A stretch of DNA of 64,000 nt. Source: Molanna angustata. Lineage: Eukaryota; Arthropoda; Insecta; Trichoptera; Molannidae. The stretch is from NCBI GenBank assembly GCA_963576475.1, contig OY754986.1, forward strand, positions 12,284,091-12,348,090, written 5' to 3'. The position numbers were made by a program, and so were the translations under genes. Numbering within the stretch: position 1 is the stretch's first letter; each line of letters opens with the position of its first letter. Of this stretch, positions 21,122 through 31,617 are shown piece by piece. Under the pieces are notes generated by a model. The model ran no database searches and had not been told where the DNA came from. It worked only from the letters and a program-made list of their open reading frames with translations.

Positions 21122-21842
21122 CGCGACGTCCTACGTAGGCAATTCAAAGCGAATGCGAAACGGCGCGGCGCGGCGCGAAAATAACAAACAGTCGGTAACT
21201 ATGGAAGTGTCCTACGTTACCGAACGCGAGTATTTTTCGATTCGGCGCGGCGCGATGCGAAGCGAACGCGATCAGTTGGTTTGATATTTTCGCGCGAATT
21301 GATAGCGGCGCCATTGTTTTTTGACATGTCAGAAACAGAAATTTTAATTTCTGTCCATGAACGTCCCATATTATGGGACAAATTATTATCGAACCGCGAA
21401 TTTTAGGATTTGGCAAAAATAAATGGTACTACAAGTAAACACATTTATTTATTATTGCTATTTTACAATAGGATGTTGTTCAAAACACTTAAAAGTTTTC
21501 TCTCGCTTGCACGAATGTCAAATTTTGATATGTTTCCCGGAAATATGTAAATTCAGTCTCATTTATTAATTCAAGATCACGTAATTTTTCATACAAATCG
21601 TGATATCCCCCATAAATATGCCTCTCTAAGTACACAATATTAGTTTCACTTCTCTGCCATACATACTTCTTGAGTATTTTATATACGTACATCCATGACA
21701 GTAGCTGGCGGCAGAGGGAACGATTCGCGCACACGTAGGACAGAGCCGCCGCGTCGCACCGCTTCGCATTGAATTCGCTTGTATCCGCACCGCATCGTTT
21801 CGCAATCGCGTTCGCTTTGAATCGCCTACGTAGGACGTAGCG
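21122..21842 (-). mobile_element. PIF/Harbinger-like nonautonomous element
   Basis: Inverted ends CGCGACGTCCTACGTAGGC and GCCTACGTAGGACGTAGCG are bordered by TAA on both sides (21119-21121, 21843-21845), the usual TWA target of PIF/Harbinger elements. The minus strand keeps a stretch of protein: KKYVWQRSETNIV, then GGYHDLYEKLRDLELINETE and FTYFRETYQNL. This resembles the N-terminus of Harbinger-type nucleases (…EYHNL…ELR…FF.YFRM). It stops soon after and no DDE domain remains. The ends are unusually GC/CpG-rich (GGCGCGGCGCG) against an AT-rich background. Confidence 0.75.
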
Positions 21843-21845
21843 TAA

Positions 21846-22261
21846 CAAGTTACAATGTTTCGTTATCTTTATCTGTTATTATTACAAATAATCAAGAAAA
21901 AAATATTTTTGTTCCTTCCTTTTTCGAAATTTAAAAAACCCTAAGTCACCCCTGGTTATCGTGTTTGCGTTTCATTCGTTCGACTGTAAGCATAATAATG
22001 TGTTAACAGAGAAGATATCTAAATCATACGCCATTAAACTTTAAACATGGTAAATGTAATAGTTTCATTTTATTATGTACACACATACATAATATTATTA
22101 TATTATATAAAATTATAATTATTCGAAGCCAACACGCTTTGTTTTATGATATTAGACTATTGTTGACTCAGCAAGTATACAATAACACGATTAATTCATT
22201 GTGAGATTGCTAAATTTTTGAAAAAAAAAAAACAAACAAAGCTTCAATTATGCTTAACCTT
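21846..22261. other. unassigned AT-rich DNA
   Basis: No feature was recognised. Confidence 0.5.
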
Positions 22262-22620
22262 AATATTAAGAGGACATATAAAGCTAAATCTTGTGACTGA
22301 AAACATGATATATTAAAACCGCTTAATGCACTATGAAGGTACGCGTTAGCAAGGGTTACTATCGCGTGCGTTAAAAAAGGTTTATACGTGATTTAAATTA
22401 TCGGAAACCCAAAATTTGTTGATTTATTGCATTTTATTAAAAAACCTTACTTGAAATGAAAAAAAACTTTATCGGTCATTCACTTTGTTTTTATGCACTC
22501 TTTAAGCATATAAAATATTTATTTCTCTACGACACATAGTTATGGAGTAATTTTTAAAAATGCTGTAAAAAAGGATATTTTTAATATTTTATTCAGGAGA
22601 ATTTAGGCTGAATTTTAAAT
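22262..22620 (+). mobile_element. TTAA-ended MITE, uninterrupted copy
   Basis: It begins TTAAGAGGACATATAAAGC and contains the blocks found split at 1881-2189/4215-4332 and 55719-56815. The far end decays near GAATTTAGGCTGAATTTTAA. It is the reference copy for the nested insertions. Confidence 0.6.
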
Positions 22621-22677
22621 TGTTTAACGAACATTTACGAGAGAAATTGTGTAACGAACATTTACGAGAGAAATATT
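22621..22677 (+). repeat. 28-bp tandem duplication
   Basis: TAACGAACATTTACGAGAGA followed by AATT/AATA occurs twice. Confidence 0.9.
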
Positions 22678-22679
22678 GA

Positions 22680-23509
22680 AAATACCATTTTGTATGATAA
22701 AAACATGTAAAAGTAAAACTACACTACAACTTAGAAGGAAAGAACAGATAAATCATGGTGTGTATTTATTTATTCAATAACTAATATATTTATATGGATT
22801 ATTCGATATTAATTTTTATTTTGAGTAAACGAGAGAGTAGTCAATACATATTTGCTTGTAGCAATGCAGAGGGATTCTGTTGTTGTATTAGCTTTTTCAC
22901 ACAGCTGTGACTTTGTATAATTCTGTCTCTTTCACAGTCATAATTTGGTTGAGAGATATAATGTTGTGATTGCACTGGAGTAAAAGAGAAAATATGTCTG
23001 CAGTGTGTGTCTATTATTGCATGATTTCTTTCTCAATTTATATCGTATTCTGACGTGTGTCGATATTGTAAGAATTCGTTAAATGTACCATTTTTGTAGA
23101 TCTTATTGTTCTCATATAACGTGTCTATATATTATAAAATGTCATTGCTCCTTGTAATTAATATTTGACATAGTACCTAACTGTTTGTTGCCAGATAAGC
23201 AATAAATTACCTACAACAATTCTTATCATTTTCAACGATTCAATGAATCTATCACATCAATATTTTCTTACTTTTAATATTTTCTGTTATATATATTTAG
23301 GAAGATAAAGGAATGATTTTTTAAATTGTATACATACCACGCACAAGCGATCTTTATGTGGGAATTTAGTTGTTTATTGAACATTGTTTTGATTTTTGTA
23401 ACATGCGCCAAATTTAAAATACATAAATAAATCTCCATCATTTCGAACAATTCATAAAATCGTGCAAATTTGTGGTGATATCTAAAACTGCGTATCAATA
23501 ATATACCAT
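22680..23509. other. unassigned DNA with a SINE S3 tail fragment at 23157-23215
   Basis: TTAATATTTGACATAGTACC and GTTTGTTGCC match the S3 3' end at 30780-30820. The remainder has no recognised feature. Confidence 0.5.
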
Positions 23510-23890
23510 TTTCTTCTAACTTCTTATTTACATTACTTCTTTAAATCACTTCTTTACATTACTTTTATACATTACTTCTTTACATTACTTCTTATACTTC
23601 ATTACATTACTTTTTTAGAAAATTTATTTACATTACATAAATAATTATTTCTTTAGATTACTTCTTTATATCACCTCTTTACATTGGTTCTTTAGATGAC
23701 TTCTATAGATTAAATTACTTCATCAGAATTCTTCTTTACATTACTTCATTAGATTTCTTCTTTGCATTTCTTCTTTTCATTAGATTTGTTCTTAGCATTA
23801 CTTCTTTTCATTAGATTTCTTCTTTGCATTTCTTCTTTACATTCGATTTCTTTTTTGCATTACTTCTTTACATTACTTCTTTACTATCTT
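23510..23890 (+). repeat. degenerate (TTACATTACTTCTT)n low-complexity array
   Basis: It is built from imperfect 12-16-bp units of TTACATTACTTCTT and TTAGATTTCTTCTT. Confidence 0.85.
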
Positions 23891-24319
23891 TATTTTTTAT
23901 AGGTCATATTTTATTACATTAAGTGATGAATTGCATTGAAAGCAAATGGTTGTTTTTTTTATAAATCGTATTTCTACATTATTTATCAAAGCGCTCAGGA
24001 TGATCGCTGAAACTGTAAATATGGAAAAGGGCTGTTTTATATTATAATATAATAGCAATGTGCACCATAACTGTACGTTGGAGTTGCATGTTATGTATTT
24101 TCCATATTAATGACATAGGTATTTACTTCACGTAATATTACAGCGGGTTCAAAATCTGTGTTTACACGCAATAATATTAAGTGCTCTGGAGTTTACCTAC
24201 AAACAACTGGCATATTATGCTATGTATGTTCTCGTTTTAGGTACTTCCATAAATGAGACAGGTATGTGTCTTTTATAATGCATGTTCTTGATCTTATATT
24301 AACATTAACAGACACAATA
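23891..24319. other. unassigned DNA
   Basis: No feature was recognised. Confidence 0.5.
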
Positions 24320-24785
24320 GAACACAGTGTTATGTTGTCCATTGATGGCTGTGAGATTTGGACGCTAAAGATTAACACCATGAAAGTTTCGAAATGTGGT
24401 TGCATCGCAGAATGCTCAAAATTCCTTGGACAGATATGATTATAAAATCAGAATTCTTAAGTCGAGCCAGGACAACCAGACAACTCCTGTCTTCAATAAA
24501 GGTCGGCAAGATCGCATATCTATGTAGGTCACATAATGAGGGGAGAAAAATTCCACTTGCTTCAATTAATGCTGGAGTGCAGGAGGTCGCCGAGGGACTG
24601 GAAAGAGGCAGATGTCCTGGTTAAGAAATATTAGGAAATGAAAGGGTTTCAGAACTGTGGAGCAGCTATTCCTGGCATTACGGGACAGAGAGGGATTCGC
24701 CAGAGTGATCGGCAACGTCGGGGGTTTTGGACAAGGCACCAGAAGAAGGAGAAAAAGACATCGTTCGTCCAATGTTTAATATAAG
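24320..24785 (+). pseudogene. LINE endonuclease-RT C-terminus, frameshifted
   Basis: Pieces in three frames are DGCEIWTLK, MWLHRRMLKIPWTDM, RARTTRQLLSSIKVGKIAYL and, further on, GRRQMSWLRNIRK-like and REGFARVIGNVGG codons. This is the standard C-terminus of a widespread arthropod endonuclease-RT family. At least three frameshifts separate the pieces. Confidence 0.7.
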
Positions 24786-25139
24786 CCTCCTCTCTTGACC
24801 TCTATGCTTCCTTATCTCTCGCCAATCTGAGACACTGATCTTCTGCCAATCAGACTATCCTGCTTGTGGTTTGTCCGGGTTTCTGCGACCAGTTCTCGGT
24901 CGGCACTCTATGGTACGTTTGGTCCATCGATCGTATGCTGTTTTCCCTACAGCCCCTACAGGGTCAGCCCAATCTCATTTCTGGGTGGTATTTTGCATGA
25001 AACATCGCATCATTCTGATCCATTCATTACAGTTCCTTGAAGACAAAAATTTTTAAAACTTACCTTTCTATTGCTCGTTGCGTCACTTTGGAGTTTATGT
25101 ACCTACTGTACGTACGGCAGTACTGGGAGAATTTATTTT
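24786..25139. other. unassigned DNA
   Basis: It has a slightly higher GC content than its surroundings. No motif was recognised. Confidence 0.45.
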
Positions 25140-25262
25140 CTTTTCTTTTCTTTATTTAAAAAAAAATAATATGTCCTTTTATTAAATTTATATACATCTT
25201 CATACATTATTACTGCCTAAGTATAAATGCTCGTGTTATAGATAAACGATATCAGTCTCTTT
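25140..25262 (-). repeat. SINE S1 3' part
   Basis: The minus strand carries the GTTTATCTATAACACGAGCA body and the AGGACATATTATTTTTTTTT tail of S1. The tRNA head is gone. Confidence 0.55.
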
Positions 25263-25344
25263 TTAACAATCATCAGTAGTTCCAAACCTTTAAACCTCTA
25301 TAAAGTTTTTGGTGAAAAAGCCTCAAATCACGAAAATGTTACTA

Positions 25345-25910
25345 GGGCCGATATTACAGTCTCAGTTTAAGAGCAAAACTCAAGTTTTACAAAAATATAG
25401 CGTATTACAGTGTCCGTTTAGGCCTAATCTTCCCTCAAATACGTTACTAAAACGACAAATATTTAACTCAACGTTTCTGGCGGATTAAGTACTTAACGGT
25501 GAGTCAACTGTCATTTGCTAGGCAACGCGTGTAGTTTCAGTTTCTATCACTAGAGGCGTTAGTTGTATCGATGGTGGCGCCACACAACAAAACAAACTGA
25601 CAGCCATATTGAAACGAACATGGGCATTGAAAAGCATTATTTTGGTGAAAAAAAATAAATTTACCATGTCGGATAGTAAAACAATAATATTTCAAGTTGT
25701 AGCGTCCCGTTTTGTAGTTGGTATTATTTGAGGTTATTTAAAATTTGACAGATAATAACCACAGAAAAAGTAAAATATGTCTATAATTGAAGATTTAGTA
25801 ACTGACATGTCATATTGCACTGTAATACGGAAATGTATTAAATCTCCCCTTAACATTAATCTTGAGTTTAACAAACTCAATGAGTTGAGGGCCGACTGTA
25901 ATACCGGGCC
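25345..25910. mobile_element. 566-bp nonautonomous DNA element, GGGCC ends
   Basis: The left end GGGCCGATATTACAGTC and the right end GACTGTAATACCGGGCC are inverted repeats with two mismatches. TA flanks both sides (25343-25344, 25911-25912). Inside are CTCAAG/CTTGAG and GAGTT/AACTC pairings but no transposase. The superfamily is uncertain (TA target suggests Tc1/mariner; the GGGCC end is also seen in Harbinger). Confidence 0.55.
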
Positions 25911-26034
25911 TATGTAATTCTTCAGAAAACTTTTCAAGCTCCTATTTTAGCTGATGTTATTAAGGATCAGGTTTTAAAATCTCGGATAGCAAAACGATTG
26001 AGATTATTTGAAGAACAGTATTTTTTTAAACAAT

Positions 26035-26188
26035 GAATATATATCCTTTTAACGATTACGTATACATTCTCTAAATTGTGCATTAATTCTTGTGCTATAG
26101 GAGAACAAAATCATTCGAGATTATGTTCGAACCCGAGTTATCTGGATTAGTAATCGCACATTAGCCGCTCTGCCACCGACCCATCTTC
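26035..26188 (-). mobile_element. tRNA-derived SINE, family S1
   Basis: The minus strand has GATGGGTCGGTGGCAGAGCG, TTACTAATCCAG and GTTCGAACATAAT-type B box remnants, then the S1 body. It is more diverged than the copy at 5942. Confidence 0.65.
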
Positions 26189-26199
26189 AAACAGAGAAA

Positions 26200-26425
26200 A
26201 TGCGTATGCTACAGAGAATTTAATATGTCAAGACACACGTCATTTTCTTACACGCCGATTCCGGAAACAATCAATGTATATAAAAGAACAACCTCCCACA
26301 ACGCTGTATAGCGAGGAATATTTACCACGGTACAATATCTACTCAACATTCGCGATTTCATTGAAGTTGAGGAGACAACTTATTTCTTGATAAATGTATT
26401 TTGAATAAACAAATGAATCTAAGAA
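26200..26425 (+). repeat. possible solo LTR or promoter fragment
   Basis: A TATATAAAAG box at 26276-26285 and a GAATAAAC signal near 26403 are spaced as in a short LTR. No TG/CA ends or target duplication could be fixed and no second copy was found. Confidence 0.25.
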
Positions 26426-26439
26426 TGTTCGATATTTAC

Positions 26440-26899
26440 ATTATTTATTTTATTTTATTTATCGTATAACATAGTGAATTTACAATACTTACATTAAAAT
26501 CATATTAACAAATACACAATTAAATATAATACAAAATATGATCATACATTCAGGTCGAGGGCCCCGAGCCAGTCCACAAATGCAGGCGTCAGCTCGCAAA
26601 TATCCGTCTTTGGGGCCTCATATGCACGGACGCTGCATTCCTCCAATATATATTGCATTGTTTGAGAACAATCCCCCACTTTAACATGAGGTAGTTACAG
26701 CGTCCAGGTCCAGTGCTGATTCTGTGAGGCTCAATAGTGCACATACAAAATTGGTAGACACTCAACTGAATGCGGCCATGAGGACCATAAGCGGCACCAT
26801 ACTGTCTACTCCATTAAAGTGGCTTCCCGTGCTTGCGCATATACCTCCCCCAGATTCAAGAATAAGATTCTCCCTGTTTAACCTGTGGAAGAGAATGTA
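26440..26899. mobile_element. LINE 3' end with inverted upstream segment
   Basis: The minus strand of 26540-26700 encodes a C-terminus (QTMQYILEECSVRAYEAPKT, FVDWLGALDLNV, stop), with an AATAAAATAAAAT end near 26440. The plus strand of 26701-26899 encodes a part that belongs upstream in the same kind of protein: TKLVDTQLNAAMRTISGTIL, STPLKWLPVLAHIPPPDSRI. The two halves are head-to-head, as produced by twin priming during L1-type insertion. Confidence 0.65.
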
Positions 26900-27799
26900 G
26901 CTCAACGATATCAAAAAAATAGATCTGTGTTTCTTATATTTTATTTTTATTTATCTGGGAAAAAACCAAATGCTTCTAATATTATTACAAAACTTGTGCT
27001 TATATTTTATGAAAAAAGAGTTAAAGCGCATCATAAAGAAGCCACTAAAGGTATTTCACGAAATTAACATAAGGTATAGTTGACGCCAAGTATCTTGAAC
27101 TTTTTGCACTTAAACCAACGAAGTAAAATGACACAAATTTGCGCTCTGCACAACCGGAAGTTCGTTCAAGATGTTTGGCGAATATATTATCATAGTTGAA
27201 AAAGGAACATCAAAATAATGAAGAAAAAACATAAAAATCAAAGAATGTACAATATTTATTTATTTTAAACTATTGTTGTCTTTACGAAACAAAAAGCTTT
27301 TTGCTGTCAAACATTTTATGTTTTGAAGATAAAACATTAGTTTTATTCAAATAACTCTACTTTCGTTTAATGAAATAAAATTTATATTTTTATTATTGAC
27401 AGTTACTTCATTATGCAGGAAAAAAATTTGCTGTTGCTTATCGGAAACATGTCATTCAAATTCAATGTAATATTATATTTCATCTTGATTGTATAAACCA
27501 AATTTTCCTGAGTATGAATGGTTTGTAAATGAAGCAATGAGTACATGTAAAAATGCACGCATGTTTTTTAACATGGCTATCTAGGGGACACCAGCTATTG
27601 GAATTTGGTTCCATTTATACTCACAATGTAGCGTCGGAGTAGTTGGAGATATGTTCAAGAAAATATTAAATTGACCTTGAAACAAAAAAAAATATGAGTT
27701 GTAGGGATACAGAATTCGGAATATTATTCCACAGTCGGGATGTTGTGGTCGAAAAAAAAATGAATTCGGATGCGACTGGTTCGTACATGTTGAAGTTTA
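26900..27799. other. unassigned AT-rich DNA
   Basis: No gene, RNA or repeat was recognised. Confidence 0.5.
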
Positions 27800-27868
27800 A
27801 CTGTGGTTTAGTGCTCAGTTATCTTTGGCCACCCCAATAACATGGACATGGCTTGATGGCATGTATGT
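27800..27868 (+). repeat. RTE-like 3' tail fragment
   Basis: Codons for SVIFGHPNNMDMA, a stop, then TGGCATGTATGT correspond to the last codons and tail of 20191-20756 (FSAYPARDMA, stop, TGGTATGTATGT). Confidence 0.5.
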
Positions 27869-27872
27869 TTGC

Positions 27873-28182
27873 TTAAGAGGGTGACTGCTGCCGACGTACC
27901 TATTTTTTCAATTTGAATTTGCATCATTACTACAAAACGAATCATTTTGAAAAAAATAACCTAGTTAGTTTGGATATTAATAAAGATTAATGTCAAAAAT
28001 CGGGGTATGTTTATTATTTTCCTACAAGAATATATACAGAACATAATAAAAAAGTTAAGGTATATTTTTATTTATTAATATCCAAACTAACTAGGGTATT
28101 CTTTTCAAAATGATTCGTTTTGTAGTAATGATGCAAATTCAAATTGTAAAAATAGGTACGTCGGCAGCAGTCACCCTCTTAA
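27873..28182. mobile_element. TTAA-flanked fold-back MITE
   Basis: TTAA at 27873 and 28179 bounds GAGGGTGACTGCTGCCGACG and its reverse complement. The arms continue through ACGTACCTATTTTT and CATTACTACAAAACG. TTAA is the piggyBac-type target. The interior is AT-rich and without coding potential. A relative with GGGGGGACTGCTGCC ends is at 46356-46930. Confidence 0.75.
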
Positions 28183-28191
28183 GCAAACATA

Positions 28192-28289
28192 CATCTATCT
28201 AAATTATTTTTTTCAAAACGATTTTATAGTAAATAATGATGGTATATCAAATTGAAAAATAGGTACGTTGGCAGCAGTCCCCCCCTTAA
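28192..28289 (-). mobile_element. right end of the related GGGGGG-ACTGCTGCC MITE
   Basis: It ends GGCAGCAGTCCCCCCCTTAA and is inverted relative to the left end at 46356. The rest of the element is absent. Confidence 0.6.
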
Positions 28290-28850
28290 CCTATAAAATC
28301 ATTTCACGTGCGTCAACACAATTATTATTATCATCAAAATTGAAATCCGTTTCAATTAACCGTTCGAGACGGGCTGTTAACTAGTATTTGTATTAATATG
28401 AACATGTGACAGGTGGATTCCACTCCTGATGTCTTCGGGTAAATTGAATTTGTAATAGGTCCCAAATAACAAGCCCCTGCCCCGCCGCCTATCCCCGCGT
28501 CTCCACTGAATAATGGTGGTTTATCCCCACCTACACCACCATCCCTGAACATCCTCCCGGCGGGATGTGAGTATGTACATACCACTCTCGAATTGTTATT
28601 CATCCCTTCAAGACCGAAGACCAACTCGGCTGTTAACTGAGTGTGAACTTATACCGTAAAATAGGTAGATATATTATATAATAAACACTGTTTTTCACTT
28701 AAATTTTACTTCCGACATTACAAGTTGAAATTACTTATACTTTCTCTGTATATCTACGTAGTATATGATAGTTTCCGGGAACTTACTTACATTCCGTGTC
28801 CGGAACACCATCATATTCGGAGCCCCCAATATGATGGTGTTCGGATTCCA
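28290..28850. other. unassigned DNA with a palindrome
   Basis: CGGAACACCATCATATT is inverted 10 nt downstream (28802-28852). A GC-richer patch at 28460-28570 gives a 90-codon minus frame rich in Gly, but no known domain was found. Confidence 0.45.
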
Positions 28851-28854
28851 CTAG

Positions 28855-29270
28855 TGTTTGCTATCACTGTGTCTAGGTGCGTGCATGTCTCTTCTATCAT
28901 GGAACATGACAGTAGGTGCACGTTGTCTTGTCTGGATGTCTTCTTCTCTGTATCCCCATTTCTTGAGGTCACTGTAACAGCAGGAGACACCCGTTCTGAG
29001 CCTATTGAGCGCTCTCCATGTTGGATAAGACAGTTTGTGTCCCACTGACACGTCCTCCGCGGATGGTAGCTGCGTGCGTTCGACACTATCACGCCACAGT
29101 GACAGCCTTCGGGCCTCGGGGAGGCCAACTATAGGGGCGGTCATCTCCAGGAAGCTTCTTCTGGACTTTAGTTTCCGGGAAATAACTGGAGGATTTTCGT
29201 CGTGAAGGGAGGTGGTCTGCACGTATAACACCCATGCAAAAAAAACTAATTTGCGCTCTCTGCAGCCCAT
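28855..29270 (-). pseudogene. LINE C-terminal region
   Basis: A 139-codon minus-strand frame contains RKLKSRRSFLEMTAP, LPEARRLSLWRDSVERTQLP and ALNRLRTGVSCCYSDLKKWG, a typical segment between the RT thumb and the terminal Cys motif in arthropod LINEs. It lies downstream of the WLPVL...PPP block in complete proteins, so it may be the same family as 26440-26899. The terminal CDCG motif is lost. Confidence 0.65.
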
Positions 29271-29274
29271 GTGA

Positions 29275-29994
29275 TATCTTTTGACGTGAAGTTATTTGCC
29301 AAAAACTTTAAAGTGAGTACCTACTGTGTCAACATAAAATGAATTTTAAGATTTTCATCATTTGCCTCCAGACAGGGCAAAAAATCAAATGTTTGCGTAT
29401 ATGCATACATTATCTGATTATTTAATATTAATAGTTCTGCGAACTTCGTTTCGTTTCGCCTTGTATTTTAATATTATTGCTTAAATTTAAATTTCATACT
29501 ATTTTAAAATTTAGAAATAGTTATTGAGAAGATAATATCGCAGAGAAATAATTATCATTGCAGTGTGCAGTGTGTTTTACGAAGAAAAAGTGTTTAATGA
29601 AGAAAGAAGTGTTTAACGAAGAAAAAAGTGTATGGTTTGGCCAACCATTTTATCGAACATATTTTTACTATTAATTTAGGCTTTAAAATAATCCATAGTT
29701 ATTAATATAAAAGACAGTATGAACATCTTGGAATTCAGAAAAAATTTAAACATGAGAAATAATATTACATATAATTAACAACCAAATACAATTACCTAAT
29801 AGTCCTATATTAAATATTTTCTCAATACAATAACTTCATTGCACTCGCCACCCTACAAAATAATGTAACCCAGCCTTAACTCCACCCATTATGTTAACTT
29901 TAAGTCTATAAATTGTACATTTAGTTTACTCTTATTCTCCTGAGGACGGTAACGTTGATCCCGTAATATGTAGAGGAAATTTATCCAATTGAAT
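29275..29994. other. unassigned AT-rich DNA
   Basis: GTGTTTAACGAAGAAAAAAG-type units repeat at 29585-29630. A CCTGAGGACGGTAACG hairpin-like motif lies at 29938-29985. Part of an R4-type end (CAAATGTTTGCGTATATGC) is at 29386-29405. Confidence 0.4.
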
Positions 29995-30290
29995 GAAAAT
30001 ATTTTTTGACAAATTTTTAAAATCTCAATTGAGATGAAGTTGCAATTTTATAGGAGAACCAAGAACTCAAGGCACCTGCAGGGCTTACGTCCTGTCATCG
30101 GCTGGTTTACGTGATCACTTTTTACGCTTGCGCAACGTTCGCTAATTATGCCTTCTTATTGAGTTTCCTTATCAATGCAATTTTGGAAGTTGTATATATT
30201 TTAATATCTAATGAGAAAAAAACCATCGCCATCTATAAAGTAACAAAGAAACCTTTTTGTAACGCCATCTTTTGAGAATATTTTTAAGTT
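29995..30290 (-). repeat. interspersed repeat R4, copy 3
   Basis: The reverse R4 core has CACCTGCAGGGCTTACG, GTCATCGGCTGGTTTACG and CGCTTGCGCAACGTTCG. It ends near AACGCCATCTTTTGAG. Confidence 0.6.
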
Positions 30291-30398
30291 TAAAAAATCC
30301 AATATTTTCATATATGCTCAAAAAACATTCGTATTAAATAAAAGTTATAATTTTAGTGGTGTACACAGAATTGTGTTATATTTTATTTTATCAATTCG

Positions 30399-30830
30399 GC
30401 CTTCGTGGCTCAGTTGTTTAGGTGTCCGACTGCTGATCCAAAAGACCCGGGTTCGATTCCCGCCGAAGACACAATTTACATACATACATACATACCATCA
30501 CACCGTATCCCTACTTGGGGTAGACAGAGAGGACCAAACGCCAGACACCTCTATCTTGACATACACGTTTTGCCTCATTTACATCCATGCATCGCGTCAT
30601 ACATGCTCTCCTATTATTCTGACTTCGTATATTACCATCTTTCAAAATCTCATTTATATGATCATGCCAACTCTTTCTCGGATAATTACACAATTTAATT
30701 TTTTAATTATTGTGTTTTCAGTCTGGATCTGTGAGACGATTAATATCGTTAGTCTACAGAATGTAACAACTTGTTATTGAGTTTGTGTCTAATTAATATT
30801 TGACATAGTACCTGTTGTTTGCCCGAGAAT
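30399..30830 (+). mobile_element. tRNA-derived SINE S3 split by an RTE insertion
   Basis: The head is GGCCTTCGTGGCTCAGTTG with B box CGGGTTCGATTCCCGCC. The SINE reads to ACACAATTTA (30469-30478), is interrupted, and resumes after a second ACACAATTTA (30688-30697), continuing to the GACATAGTACCTG tail. Confidence 0.85.
30479..30687 (-). mobile_element. RTE-like 3' end inserted in the SINE, exact 10-bp TSD
   Basis: The minus strand gives PRKSWHDHINEILKDGNIRS, RRACMTRCMDVNEAKRVC and a (GTAT)n tail next to the SINE. It is the same family as 20191-20756, truncated to 209 bp. Confidence 0.85.
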
Positions 30831-31617
30831 TAAAAAAATAATAATCATACCATAAAAGTAAAAAAACATCGTTTATCGATGATGTAATATTTTAAAATAT
30901 TAGTCCAAGGAACGGAGATAATAATATTTTCGACCAATTAAATACATTTTTTCATATTCTTTTTCAATAATAATATAATGGTACGCAGAAGTTGGTCTTG
31001 TGCCTATAGTTGATTTAATTACTTAATTACAGACTGATTTCCTTCCCCCAATAAAAACGTCTTCCATAATATTGTGTTCGTGGAAACAGGTTGAAGGTTG
31101 AATCAATTATGTGGAAGTCAATTAGATCGCCAGAGATGCTAATGAGTCCAAATTCCATTATCGATTTTCCTCTTCGTTCCATTGGCCAGCGGTAACTGGA
31201 TAATTTTAACACTGGCTGAGGTTTTGAATTGATTCAATTTTGTTTTGATTGACTCCGGCGGGAGACGGGAATAACGAAGTGTTTGGAATAAACTCAATTA
31301 ATTTGTTTTTTTTTTACTTTAAATAACACTAAAGTATTTAAACACTAAAAGTGTGTTAGAATACACGCAGGTGTCTTGCTTCCTTTTATAAGACAATGCA
31401 TACCCGCACACCTGTCACAACAGCGTACACTTTATAAATTGTAATTTTCTCTCCTTGCAAAGAATATTTTTCTTATTATGGTGGTGATAAATCGTGATAA
31501 TTGATTATTACTTGATATAGGTACATTTTATTCATTTTTAATTACAAATAATGTGAGTAGAAAATACAATCAATTTACAGTCAATTTAGACATTTACACA
31601 TCAGGGTATAAAACCAT
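30831..31617. other. unassigned DNA; LINE-tail-like piece at 31355-31440
   Basis: CCTTTTATAAGACAATGCAT and ACCCGCACACCT resemble 51410-51450. The rest is without recognised features. Confidence 0.4.

Noticed and set aside
28352..28624. Gly-rich 90-codon minus-strand gene
   Set aside because: Composition follows a local GC-rich patch; no recognisable motif and no neighbouring exon.
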